DNA of 64,000 nucleotides from Flavobacterium kingsejongi. Its GTDB lineage: Bacteria; Bacteroidota; Bacteroidia; Flavobacteriales; Flavobacteriaceae. The position numbers and the translations under genes are program-made. Shown here piece by piece: positions 16,579 through 25,082 of this stretch (within the stretch, counting starts at the first letter, position 1; each line of letters opens with the position of its first letter). The DNA lies in NCBI RefSeq assembly GCF_003076475.1, contig NZ_CP020919.1, forward strand, positions 3,224,001 through 3,288,000. The letters run 5' to 3'. The notes below the pieces were generated by a model that saw only the letters and a program-made list of their open reading frames with translations, was not told the DNA's origin and ran no database searches.

Positions 16579-17010
16579 ATGACAACAGCATTAACTGAAA
16601 TACCTCAGGATGAATCGGATCAAAATGCCATTGATCACTTGATTTCCAGGTTTTATGGTATATTCAACACTAAAAACAACACACCCGATTTCGAAACTAT
16701 CTATAGTTTATGCATTGTTGAAACACAAATCATAAAGATTGAGGATGCTTCTCCAGTGTTGTATAATTTACATAGTTTTATGGCGCCGAGAAAAGCATTG
16801 CTAACGGATGGCAGGCTAACGGATTTTGAAGAGTATGAAACGGTTTCGGAAACTAAAATTAGTGGCCATCTTGCCCAACGGTATTCTGAATACTCTAAAA
16901 ATGGAATTTTGCAGGGTAAACCATTTGAGGGTAACGGGAAAAAAATGTTTCAGTGTATCCGGATGGAAAATCGCTGGCAGATTACAGCCGTGCAGTGGGA
17001 AGATGAATAG
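16579..17010 (+). CDS. SnoaL-like/NTF2-fold protein
   Basis: 143 residues, cytoplasmic. The pattern of an N-terminal helix (AIDHLISRFYGIFN), a central variable part and a C-terminal sheet ending NRWQITAVQWEDE fits the NTF2-like superfamily (SnoaL-like domain). These proteins bind or isomerise small molecules; no catalytic residues can be assigned. It ends in TAG. Confidence 0.7.
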   Translation: MTTALTEIPQDESDQNAIDHLISRFYGIFNTKNNTPDFETIYSLCIVETQIIKIEDASPVLYNLHSFMAPRKALLTDGRLTDFEEYETVSETKISGHLAQRYSEYSKNGILQGKPFEGNGKKMFQCIRMENRWQITAVQWEDE

Positions 17011-17073
17011 TAATATTAGACTCTCTCCCCTTGTTGCTGCATCATAAATTTTGCAATATAATATATTCCAGCA

Positions 17074-17614
17074 CTATAACAGGCGTAATCTGTTTAAAAT
17101 CAAGACTATTCGTTCCGCAGTAGAGAAATCACCGTTGATTTCAAGTACTGGTATTTGCTGATGCTGTAACCATTCCCGGTGTGCTTTGATATTCCGGGTA
17201 GCGATTCCTGTGACTTCATCATAATCTTTAGCCCATTCCAAAAATACCTCACTTTTTTCTTTGCGGGCCGGATCGGCTAAAATGGCGGCACCATACCGTT
17301 CCGTTTCCCTTTTTTGCAAACGTTCCATCCGGATGGGCTGTGGAATATGCAGGAATACTATAAAATCAAATTTTTCCGTAATGGCAGTTCCCCAGTTGAC
17401 TACTGAACCTCCCGGAATCCAGTCTTCCGAATGTCCGGATACCGTCAAAAACTCTTTATTACGCAATTCTGGATCACGCGTTACACTGAAGGGCCTCCGT
17501 CTCTTCCCAAAAAAAAGCATCACTATCAAAATAGTTTATTTTTAATTGGGTAGCCAACGCAGTGCCTAAAGTGGTTACACCCGACCCTGATGCTCCAAAA
17601 ATATTAATTTTCAT
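17074..17614 (-). pseudogene. P-loop nucleotide kinase-like gene, frameshifted
   Basis: Reading leftwards from ATG 17614, the first frame encodes a P-loop start (FGASGSGVTTLGTALATQL, then YFDSDAFFWEET) and stops at about 17474. The continuation lies in another frame (PFSVTRDPELRNKE onwards, open to 17074). The break is at about 17491-17497, where two bases are missing or one is extra. The joined product of about 180 residues matches adenylate-kinase-like AAA proteins of Flavobacteria with a DPPF motif after the Trp. The remaining 151-residue ORF from 17529 lacks the P-loop. Confidence 0.8.
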
Positions 17615-17649
17615 GTGTACGTATTGATTTTAGTAGCAAAACAGGCATA

Positions 17650-17676
17650 AAAAAATCCTTATAAAAAGGATTTTTT
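17650..17676 (-). terminator. Terminator after the DUF2750 gene
   Basis: Arms 17650-17660 and 17666-17676 form an 11-bp stem with a 5-base loop and flanking A/T runs, directly downstream of the minus-strand DUF2750 gene. Confidence 0.75.
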
Positions 17677-17701
17677 AGAATAGTATAGCTTTAAAATTGT
17701 T

Positions 17702-18169
17702 TTATTCTTCGCTGTCTTTTAAGATCTCCATGATTTGATTTTCGATGTCTTCCAGATTTTCAAAGTTTTGGAATACAAGTTCTTTCTGAAGGTCTTTCAA
17801 CTCCTGGATGATTTCCAATACCAATTCCAGCGGCTCGATTTCAAGGCCAGACAGGTTTTCGTCAAAATCGGTTCCGATCAGTAAGGCATCATTGGACATG
17901 CCTACGCACCAGTTTTCGATAAATTCATTCAATGGAATTTCAACAGCAGTAAAATCAGCCCAGTCATTGTTGGCCGATTTTTCAGCTAATGCTTTCTTAG
18001 ACCAAAAACAAAGAATTTCTACCGGTTCACCATTTTCATCCGTATAATCATTCGAATCGGAAGTTGCAAAACCATCATTACTTTCCAGTCCGTATACTTT
18101 TTGTGTTTCACAGATTGTTGCCAGGAAGTTTTTATAACGCTCCTCTAATTGTATGTTTTCGTCTGACAT
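17702..18169 (-). CDS. DUF2750 family protein
   Basis: 155 residues, very acidic and soluble. The body (LCFWSKKALAEKSANNDWADF, then IPLNEFIENWCVGMSNDALLIG) matches DUF2750. The C-terminal extension of about 40 residues (LEIIQELKDLQKELVF) is predicted helical or coiled-coil. The function is unknown; some relatives are thought to be immunity-like proteins. Confidence 0.82.
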   Translation of the reverse strand: MSDENIQLEERYKNFLATICETQKVYGLESNDGFATSDSNDYTDENGEPVEILCFWSKKALAEKSANNDWADFTAVEIPLNEFIENWCVGMSNDALLIGTDFDENLSGLEIEPLELVLEIIQELKDLQKELVFQNFENLEDIENQIMEILKDSEE

Positions 18170-18253
18170 GATTTTTCTTTTTTGAAGTTTATCAGCGTCA
18201 AAGGTAGTTTTCTTTTTTTACAAAAAAAATCTCCCCCACCCATTTAAATAAGC

Positions 18254-18281
18254 AAAGCCGGTATAAAAGGATACCGGCTTT
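18254..18281 (-). terminator. Terminator after acs
   Basis: A perfect 11-bp GC-rich stem (18254-18264 with 18271-18281), 6-base loop, 28 bases beyond the acs stop on the minus strand. Confidence 0.8.
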
Positions 18282-18308
18282 ACTGTTTGTTGTTATTTTG
18301 TAGTAAAA

Positions 18309-20216
18309 TTATAATTTACCGTTTTTAATTTCGTCTACAATTTCCGGATTGAGTAAAGTCGAAGTATCCCCAAAATTACTAAAATCACCTTCGGCAATTT
18401 TTCTCAGGATCCTACGCATGATTTTACCCGAACGTGTTTTAGGCAAGCCCGAAACGAACTGGATTTTATCCAATTTAGCAATTGGCCCGATATGGCTGGA
18501 AATAAACTGGTTGATCTCATTGCTTAGGTTATCGCGATCCCTGGTTTCTCCAAACTCTTTCAGGATAATAAATCCGTAAAGAGCATTTCCTTTTACAGCG
18601 TGTGGAAAACCAACAATAGCCGATTCTGCAACAGCCGGATGTTCATTGATGGCATCTTCGATAGGTGCTGTACCCAGGTTATGCCCAGATACGATCACGA
18701 CATCATCTACACGTCCTGTAATCCTGTAATAGCCTACTTCATCGCGCAATGCACCGTCACCGGTAAAATATTTACCCGGGAATGTCGAAAAATAAGTATC
18801 TACAAACCGCTGGTGATCGCCCCAGATGGTTCGGGCCATACCTGGCCATGGGAATTTAATGCATAAACTTCCAACTACCTGGTTCCCTTCTATCTCATTG
18901 CGTTTTTCATCCATTAAAACTGGTTGTACCCCTGGTAATGGCAAGGTAGCATAAGTAGGTTTTGTAGGCGTTACAAATGGAATCGGTGAAATCATGATTC
19001 CGCCGGTTTCTGTCTGCCACCAGGTATCTGCAATAGGTGCTTTTTTCTTGCCGACATGGTCATTGTACCAGTGCCATGCTTCTTCATTGATTGGTTCACC
19101 TACGGAAGCCAATACTTTTAAGGAGGTTAATTTGTATTTATCAACCCATTCCGAATTTTCTTTTGCCAGCGAGCGTATGGCTGTTGGCGAAGTATAAAAC
19201 TGAGAAACTTTATGTTTGTCGATGACCTCCCAAAAACGTCCAAAGTCTGGATAAGAAGGAACTCCTTCAAATATAACTGTAGTAGCGCCATTCAATAAAG
19301 GCCCGTATAAGATGTAGGAATGACCTGTGATCCAGCCAATATCAGCAGTACACCAGTATACATCATTCTCTTCGTATTGAAATATATTTTTAAAAGTATA
19401 AGCAGAATAAACCATATAACCTGCGGTAGTATGCAACATCCCTTTAGGTTTTCCGGTAGATCCGGAAGTATAAAGTATAAACAATGGATCTTCTGCATCC
19501 ATAATTTCAGCTACGTTATTGTTTAGGGCATCGTCCAGTAAAGGCTGAATCCATTGATCACGCCCCGGTTTCATTGTGATTTCCGAATTGGTGCGTTTTA
19601 CAACAAAAACTTTTTCTACAGAAGGCGTTTTCTCCAGGGCTTCATCAATAATCCCTTTCAGGTCAATCGATTTGCTCCCTCTGTAACCGCCATCTGCCGT
19701 AATGATAACTTTGGATTCAAGGTCATTCACACGGGTGCTGACAGCAGAAGCTGAAAAACCGGCAAAAATAACGGAGTGCACGGCACCAATACGGGCACAG
19801 GCCAATACCGCAAATGCCAGTTCCGGAATCATAGGCAGGTAAATACATACCCGATCTCCTTTTTTGACTCCCTGTTCCCGTAATACGTTAGCCCATTTTG
19901 AAACCTGTTCGTATAATTCGTTATAGGTAATATGGCGTGCTTCTTCTTTGGGATTATTCGGCTCAAAAATAATGGCTGTTTTTTCTCCCCTTTTGGCAAG
20001 GTGGCGATCGATGCAGTTCTTAGTGATATTGACTTTGGCATTTAAAAACCATTTCACATCTGCCGTCTGCATATCAAATTCTACAACTTTATCCCATTTT
20101 TGATACCAGGTAAAGTTCTCATCGGCTATTTTGTCCCAAAATTTACGGGGCTCCCGTACTGATTTTTTATAATGCTTGAAATACTGTTCTAAATCGTCAA
20201 TTTTATAATAACTCAT
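18309..20216 (-). CDS. acs: Acetyl-CoA synthetase
   Basis: 635 residues, an AMP-forming acetate-CoA ligase. Present are the phosphate loop YTSGSTGKPKG (about 261-271), TWWQTETGG (about 400-408, with the Trp that limits the acyl pocket to acetate) and the C-terminal PKTRSGKIMRR, whose Lys is the catalytic and acetylation-controlled residue. ATG 20216 follows an AAAGGAG-like stretch directly upstream. The predicted -7 box (CAAAAATA on the + strand, 20317-20324) lies 11 bp from an IS5 element, which replaces the upstream promoter region. It belongs to the acetate/propionate locus extending to 30.2 kb. Confidence 0.96.
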   Translation of the reverse strand: MSYYKIDDLEQYFKHYKKSVREPRKFWDKIADENFTWYQKWDKVVEFDMQTADVKWFLNAKVNITKNCIDRHLAKRGEKTAIIFEPNNPKEEARHITYNELYEQVSKWANVLREQGVKKGDRVCIYLPMIPELAFAVLACARIGAVHSVIFAGFSASAVSTRVNDLESKVIITADGGYRGSKSIDLKGIIDEALEKTPSVEKVFVVKRTNSEITMKPGRDQWIQPLLDDALNNNVAEIMDAEDPLFILYTSGSTGKPKGMLHTTAGYMVYSAYTFKNIFQYEENDVYWCTADIGWITGHSYILYGPLLNGATTVIFEGVPSYPDFGRFWEVIDKHKVSQFYTSPTAIRSLAKENSEWVDKYKLTSLKVLASVGEPINEEAWHWYNDHVGKKKAPIADTWWQTETGGIMISPIPFVTPTKPTYATLPLPGVQPVLMDEKRNEIEGNQVVGSLCIKFPWPGMARTIWGDHQRFVDTYFSTFPGKYFTGDGALRDEVGYYRITGRVDDVVIVSGHNLGTAPIEDAINEHPAVAESAIVGFPHAVKGNALYGFIILKEFGETRDRDNLSNEINQFISSHIGPIAKLDKIQFVSGLPKTRSGKIMRRILRKIAEGDFSNFGDTSTLLNPEIVDEIKNGKL

Positions 20217-20316
20217 CTCCTTTATTTTTAGTTATTTATTTCGTGAATTTTTATGTTTGGATCTTAATTCAATGTAAATATAAGCATCCTGTTTTTTATT
20301 TTAAATCTATAAGTTG

Positions 20317-20324
20317 CAAAAATA
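20317..20324 (-). promoter_or_regulatory. Predicted -7 box of acs, next to the IS
   Basis: On the minus strand it reads TATTTTTG, matching TAnnTTTG. The expected -33 position falls inside the terminal repeat of the IS5 element, where no TTG is present. Confidence 0.45.
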
Positions 20325-20335
20325 ATATATATAAT

Positions 20336-21253
20336 GAAGTGGTTTAAACTTTTTCCTTTTTAAATTTTTTTGATGCTATTACTATAAATGCTATATAATT
20401 GAATCCTTTCCAAGATTCAGTTGTTGTGTCATATCTATTTAAGATTGACCTAAACCCATCTAACCAGGCATTTGTGCGTTCGATTGTATATCTCTGCTTA
20501 TAGAGTTGCTCATCAAAATATTCATCCCTCTCACTATGACCGTTACGTTTGTTAAAACAGATATTAGCTTGAATGTTCTTATCTGAACATGCTTTTCTTA
20601 AGTCTTTAGAGTCAAAACCTGCGTCTGCATTGAGGAACAATCCATCTACAGAAATATTGGCTTGTTCTAATGTTGCTGTAATGTCTTCAAACTGAACCTC
20701 AATATTATACAGGTCGTTGTGGTTTCCCGCAAGAGGTTCTGACATTGCTAATGGCAAGCCTTGCCTATCGGTTAGATAGAGTGAATTAGTTGTTTTTCGC
20801 TTCTTCCGACCTTGATAGTCAACCTGTTCACCGCCTCGGATAGCAGGAGTATGGCTTCCGTCCAAATCCACACTGGAAAGGTCAAGTTTTGAGTGATGAC
20901 GGCTAAGGAATTTAATCCAACAAGCTTTCCAGAAACCGCAAAGACTCCACTTGCGATAGTGATAGTAAACAGATTGCCAACTTATAACCTTATTTTCAAA
21001 AAGAGCCCTAATGGGTAGCTGATGCCATTGAAGGCCCGTTTTAAGTTTGTAGAGTATAGCATTTATCACTTCTGATAATGGAACTGTTACAGGAAATCCA
21101 CGACGGGCTTTAGGTATATATGCAACAATTTCCAATTCTATTGTATCTTTGTCAAGTACACTGTACATAAAGGGTTGGTTTTGATAATTGTATGTTTAGC
21201 GACACAAATATCGACAACCCTTTTTTAATTCTAAAAAAAGTTTAAATCACTTC
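20336..21253 (-). mobile_element. IS5-family (ISL2-like) insertion sequence
   Basis: A complete 918-bp element. Terminal inverted repeats: GAAGTGGTTTAAACTTTTT at 20336-20354, matched by the right end (reverse complement of 21235-21253) with one mismatch. It is flanked by a 3-bp duplication AAT (20333-20335 and 21254-21256), which fits the ANT target preference of the ISL2 subgroup. It carries one transposase gene and sits between prpE and acs. Confidence 0.88.
20344..21168 (-). CDS. IS5-family transposase
   Basis: 274 residues in a single frame. The N-terminal DUF4096-like part (GFPVTVPLSEVINAILYKL, then GLQWHQLP) is followed by the DDE catalytic core: Asp in SVDLDGSHTP, Asp in LNADAGFDS and Glu in TIERTNAWLDGF. 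It appears intact and could be active. Its stop codon lies inside the left terminal repeat. Confidence 0.93.
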   Translation of the reverse strand: MYSVLDKDTIELEIVAYIPKARRGFPVTVPLSEVINAILYKLKTGLQWHQLPIRALFENKVISWQSVYYHYRKWSLCGFWKACWIKFLSRHHSKLDLSSVDLDGSHTPAIRGGEQVDYQGRKKRKTTNSLYLTDRQGLPLAMSEPLAGNHNDLYNIEVQFEDITATLEQANISVDGLFLNADAGFDSKDLRKACSDKNIQANICFNKRNGHSERDEYFDEQLYKQRYTIERTNAWLDGFRSILNRYDTTTESWKGFNYIAFIVIASKKFKKEKV

Positions 21254-21287
21254 AATGAAAATTAGGGATCTTATTTTTGTAATTATA

Positions 21288-23180
21288 CTATTTACCACCC
21301 TCATATACTTTGAAGTCAGCAGTTATTTCTGCAATAATGGTCACATCATCGATTGTGGAGGGTATTTGAATGACTTCTCCATCAGCAATACTGCGAAGTA
21401 ATTTACGCAATATTTTACCAGATCGTGTTTTTGGAAGTCGTTGTACGACAATCACATTCCGAAGTGAGGCTACAGCGCCTATCTTAGCGCGCACTTTTTG
21501 TACGATTTCATATTCCAGTTGGAACTGAGCAATAGTTTCTCCTGCTTTAAGAACGACCAAAGCAAGTGGTACCTGCCCTTTCAGGTCATCATGAACTCCT
21601 ATCACAGCACACTCAGCAACCGCACTATGGGTCGCTACAATCTCTTCCATTTCAGCTGTTGACAAACGATGCCCGGCAACATTAATAAGGTCATCTACCC
21701 GACCTGTAATATACACATAACCGTCTTTATCTTTAAAACCACCATCACCGGAAAGATAATAGCCTTCGAATCTACTAAAATAACTATTTTGGAAACGTGT
21801 TTCATTTTCCCAAAGCCCCAATAGATTGCCAGGCGGTAAAGGTAATTTCACCACAACGAATCCTTCTTCGCCATCTCCCAAAACCATACCTTCTTCATTA
21901 AAAATACGGATGTCGTAACCACAAACTGCTTTTCCTCCAGCACCTGTTTTTAAAGTCGTGTTTCCAAGTCCGAGGGAATTGGCAACCATGGGCCATCCTG
22001 ATTCCGTTTGCCACCAGTGATCAATCACAGGAATCGGGATGTGTTTTTGAAACCATGCTATAGTAGCTGAATCACAGCGTTCCCCGGCAAGGAATTGATT
22101 CCGCAAACAGCTCAGGTCATACTTTTTTATAAAAAGACCATCAGGATCTTCTTTTTTGATGGCCCTGATAGCTGTTGGAGCCGTAAACATGGTTCCCACT
22201 TTATGCTCAGAAATAACACGCCAAAATGTGCTGGCATCGGGTGTTTTAATCGGTTTTCCTTCAAATATCACAGTGGTGTTTCGGTTGATCAATGGCCCGT
22301 ATAAAATATAACTGTGCCCCACTGCCCATCCCATATCAGACGCGGCCCAGAATGTTTCTTCCGGCTGTACATCATAAATATAGCGCATCGAAAATTGAAG
22401 TGCCACTGCATAACCGCCTGTATCCCTTACAATACCTTTCGGTTTTCCAGTGGTTCCGGATGTGTATAAAATATACAAAGGATGGTTAGACGCGACAGCA
22501 ACACAATTGGTTTCTTCCGATCCGTATACTAAAGCTTCATAATCCACATCATATTTTTTAAAAGGTACCCTTGCCCCCAACTTACGATTGAAAACAATCA
22601 CATGGTCCGGCTGGTGACTGGCGAGTGCTATTGCTTCATCAACCAAAGGTTTGTACGCAATAAGACGATCGATTTCAATTCCGGAGGAAGCGGTAAGCAG
22701 TACTTTAGGTTTGCAGTCATCAATCCTGATCGCCAGTTCATGCGGTGCAAAACCGCCAAAAACAACCGAATGGATCATACCGATCCGGGCACAGGCGAGC
22801 ATTGCAAAAGCGGTCTGTGGAATCATCGGCATGTAGATGATTGCAGTATCTCCTTTTTTAAAACCCAAAGATAAAAGTCCCCCGGCAAGTTTGGCAACTT
22901 CCGTTTTTACCTCCTGATAAGTATATTTTTTAATGCTTTGTGTAACCGGCGAATCATAAATAAAAGCGACCTGATCACCATGTCCATCCTGTATGTGCTT
23001 GTCAAGCGCGAGGTAACACATATTGAGCTGCCCGTCCTCGAACCACAACGGATATCCATTGGCATCTTTTGATACTATCGTTTCAGGCCTGCTGTACCAT
23101 TCAATTTGCTCCGATTGTTCCCGCCAAAAATCTATTGGATTTTCGATGCTTTTATTATAGAAATGATTGTAGTCGCTCAT
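21288..23180 (-). CDS. prpE: Propionyl-CoA synthetase
   Basis: 630 residues from ATG 23180; the TTG at 23186 is a poorer start. It shares the acyl-CoA ligase core with Acs: YTSGTTGKPKG, HWWQTESGWP and PKTRSGKILRK. The SGWP form after the WWQTE motif is typical of PrpE/ACSS3 proteins, which favour propionate. It begins 2 bases after the stop of the response regulator gene, so it is the last gene of the sensing operon before the IS. Exact acyl preference cannot be proven from sequence. Confidence 0.88.
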   Translation of the reverse strand: MSDYNHFYNKSIENPIDFWREQSEQIEWYSRPETIVSKDANGYPLWFEDGQLNMCYLALDKHIQDGHGDQVAFIYDSPVTQSIKKYTYQEVKTEVAKLAGGLLSLGFKKGDTAIIYMPMIPQTAFAMLACARIGMIHSVVFGGFAPHELAIRIDDCKPKVLLTASSGIEIDRLIAYKPLVDEAIALASHQPDHVIVFNRKLGARVPFKKYDVDYEALVYGSEETNCVAVASNHPLYILYTSGTTGKPKGIVRDTGGYAVALQFSMRYIYDVQPEETFWAASDMGWAVGHSYILYGPLINRNTTVIFEGKPIKTPDASTFWRVISEHKVGTMFTAPTAIRAIKKEDPDGLFIKKYDLSCLRNQFLAGERCDSATIAWFQKHIPIPVIDHWWQTESGWPMVANSLGLGNTTLKTGAGGKAVCGYDIRIFNEEGMVLGDGEEGFVVVKLPLPPGNLLGLWENETRFQNSYFSRFEGYYLSGDGGFKDKDGYVYITGRVDDLINVAGHRLSTAEMEEIVATHSAVAECAVIGVHDDLKGQVPLALVVLKAGETIAQFQLEYEIVQKVRAKIGAVASLRNVIVVQRLPKTRSGKILRKLLRSIADGEVIQIPSTIDDVTIIAEITADFKVYEGGK

Positions 23181-23182
23181 AA

Positions 23183-23569
23183 TCAAATACTTTTATTTTC
23201 AATAAGTTCATTTACCTGTTCTACCAGTTTTTTTAAGGAAAAAGGCTTGGTAACATAGGCATCCGCCCCTAATAGTAATCCTTTTTGAATGTCACTTTCT
23301 TTATTTTTAGCTGTCAGGAATATCACTTTACATTGTGATAGCCTTTTTTCCTTGCGTATTTGTTCTAAAGTGGCATACCCATCTACATGAGGCATCATAA
23401 TTTCCAGGATAATCACGTTGGGTACTTCCGATTTTAGGATATCCAATGCTTCTTGTCCATCCCGGGCAATGAAAACTTCAAAATTGTTTTTTTTGAATGT
23501 ATATTCCAGGGACATGACGATATTAGGTTCATCATCCACAATTAATATTTTTCTGGCTTTAGTATTCAT
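23183..23569 (-). CDS. Receiver-only response regulator, phospho-site Glu
   Basis: 128 residues, a single CheY-like receiver domain without an output domain. The acidic pair (VDDE, 11-14), Thr in FLTAK and Lys in VTKPF are present. The phospho-acceptor position reads IILEIMMP, with Glu56 (GAA, 23402-23404) in place of Asp. Glu cannot be phosphorylated in the usual way and sometimes mimics the active state. Its start overlaps the kinase stop by 4 bases, and prpE follows after 2 bases. Confidence 0.92.
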   Translation of the reverse strand: MNTKARKILIVDDEPNIVMSLEYTFKKNNFEVFIARDGQEALDILKSEVPNVIILEIMMPHVDGYATLEQIRKEKRLSQCKVIFLTAKNKESDIQKGLLLGADAYVTKPFSLKKLVEQVNELIENKSI

Positions 23570-25047
23570 AAACTCTTTGTGTTTTTAGGGAGGCTAAAGG
23601 TAATTTTAGCCCCGGAATCAGGCCTGTTCTCTGCCCATATCTCCCCATTATGGTGTGCTATTATTTTTTTGCAAATCGCAAGTCCAAGTCCGCTTCCTAT
23701 TGGTTTCTGGATATTTTGGTGCTGCGACTGATAAAATTTATCAAAGATAGCTTCAAAATCTTCTTCTGCAATTCCTTTCCCATTGTCTTCAACCCCTACT
23801 TGGATAAGTAACGGGGTTTCAATGATGGAAATTGTAATAAGGCCATCGGTAGCCGGGCAAAATTTTATGGCATTCGACAAGAGGTTGTGCAACACCTGCG
23901 TGATGTGGTCTTCATCATAATAAGCTTTAAAAATATTCTTCTCCGATACGATCTCCACTTTTATATTTTTGTTCTCTATTAGCTGCTTCAGGTTGACTAA
24001 TGATTCTGAAATACTGCTATAAATATTATTCTCTGTAAGGTCAATTTTCTGTTGTCCGGAGTCAAATTTTTCCAGGTCCAGTATTTTTGTAATCAGCCTG
24101 TTCAGCCGATCCGACTCAGAAATAATGTTTTTCAGGAATTGTTTGCGCATTTCTTCCGGTAGATCATCGTCTTCATATAAAATTTCTGTAGAAGCCCGGA
24201 TCGCTGTTATTGGTGTTCGCAATTCATGGGAAATAGTATCCAGGAAATCATCTTTCTGCTTGTCTTTTTTCAATAGGTCCATATTCGCTGTTTTCAATTG
24301 CTGTGTTATGGCCTGCAGTTCTTTTGAGGTTTCAGTGAGCTTTTTATTGATCACGATATTTTCTTTGGACTCTTCCAATATCTTGAGTAATTCCGGCAAT
24401 GATATTTTTTCCTCTTTGACAACATTTGAAATCAGTATTTTGGCAGAGGCGGTACCAATATGCCCCGTAAGAAGGTTCTCTGCATATTTGATCAACCGGG
24501 AATCAGCCAGTTGGTTTTCGAGGGGAATATTGTATTTTGTATTAAACGTATCGATAGCTTCCATCGTTTTTTCTTTACCCAGGAAACGAAAGAGAATATT
24601 TTGTATATCATTAATATAGGCCGTTCCTTTCCATACAAAAGCGTTTTCATGTAAGGTAATGTATTTCTCGATATCCACGAACATTTCGGCATAGTTCCGT
24701 TCCCGGTAATCTCCTTTAAAACTTATGGAGACAATCATGTACGCAAACAAGTTAAAAAACAAACTCCAGAATAAGGCATGAGGTACTATATCCAGATAAT
24801 CCAACCCAAATAACTGATACGGCTTCAATAATTCTATACCAAAAATGCCATGTTCAATATAGTCCCCATCCACTATAAAATAGGGGATTAAAAGCGTATA
24901 GGCACAAAGTATAAATCCGATGCAAATTCCAATTATAGCGCCTTCTGAAGAGCCTCTCTTCCAAAATAAAGCGCCAAAAAAGGAAGGTGCTAACTGTGCA
25001 ATAATGACAAAAGAAACCAATCCTATAGAGAATAGAGACGATTCCAA
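23566..25047 (-). CDS. SSS-type sensor histidine kinase, 3' part (frameshifted)
   Basis: The second part of a split gene. This frame is open upstream of 25047 to about 25086 and encodes the missing membrane helix (LIIISYIIYREY). It holds the last SSS helices, a STAC-like linker (about 125-225), HisKA with the phospho-acceptor His in DTISHELRTPI (about 275), and an HATPase domain with NLLSNAIKF, DNGKGI and GSGLGLAICKKI. The joined protein of about 895 residues has the layout of CrbS-type kinases that control acetate use. The 493-residue ORF starting TTG 25047 would lack most of the transporter domain. Confidence 0.88.
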   Translation of the reverse strand: MESSLFSIGLVSFVIIAQLAPSFFGALFWKRGSSEGAIIGICIGFILCAYTLLIPYFIVDGDYIEHGIFGIELLKPYQLFGLDYLDIVPHALFWSLFFNLFAYMIVSISFKGDYRERNYAEMFVDIEKYITLHENAFVWKGTAYINDIQNILFRFLGKEKTMEAIDTFNTKYNIPLENQLADSRLIKYAENLLTGHIGTASAKILISNVVKEEKISLPELLKILEESKENIVINKKLTETSKELQAITQQLKTANMDLLKKDKQKDDFLDTISHELRTPITAIRASTEILYEDDDLPEEMRKQFLKNIISESDRLNRLITKILDLEKFDSGQQKIDLTENNIYSSISESLVNLKQLIENKNIKVEIVSEKNIFKAYYDEDHITQVLHNLLSNAIKFCPATDGLITISIIETPLLIQVGVEDNGKGIAEEDFEAIFDKFYQSQHQNIQKPIGSGLGLAICKKIIAHHNGEIWAENRPDSGAKITFSLPKNTKSL

Positions 25048-25082
25048 GATGTACTCCCTATAGATGATATAGGAAATAATGA

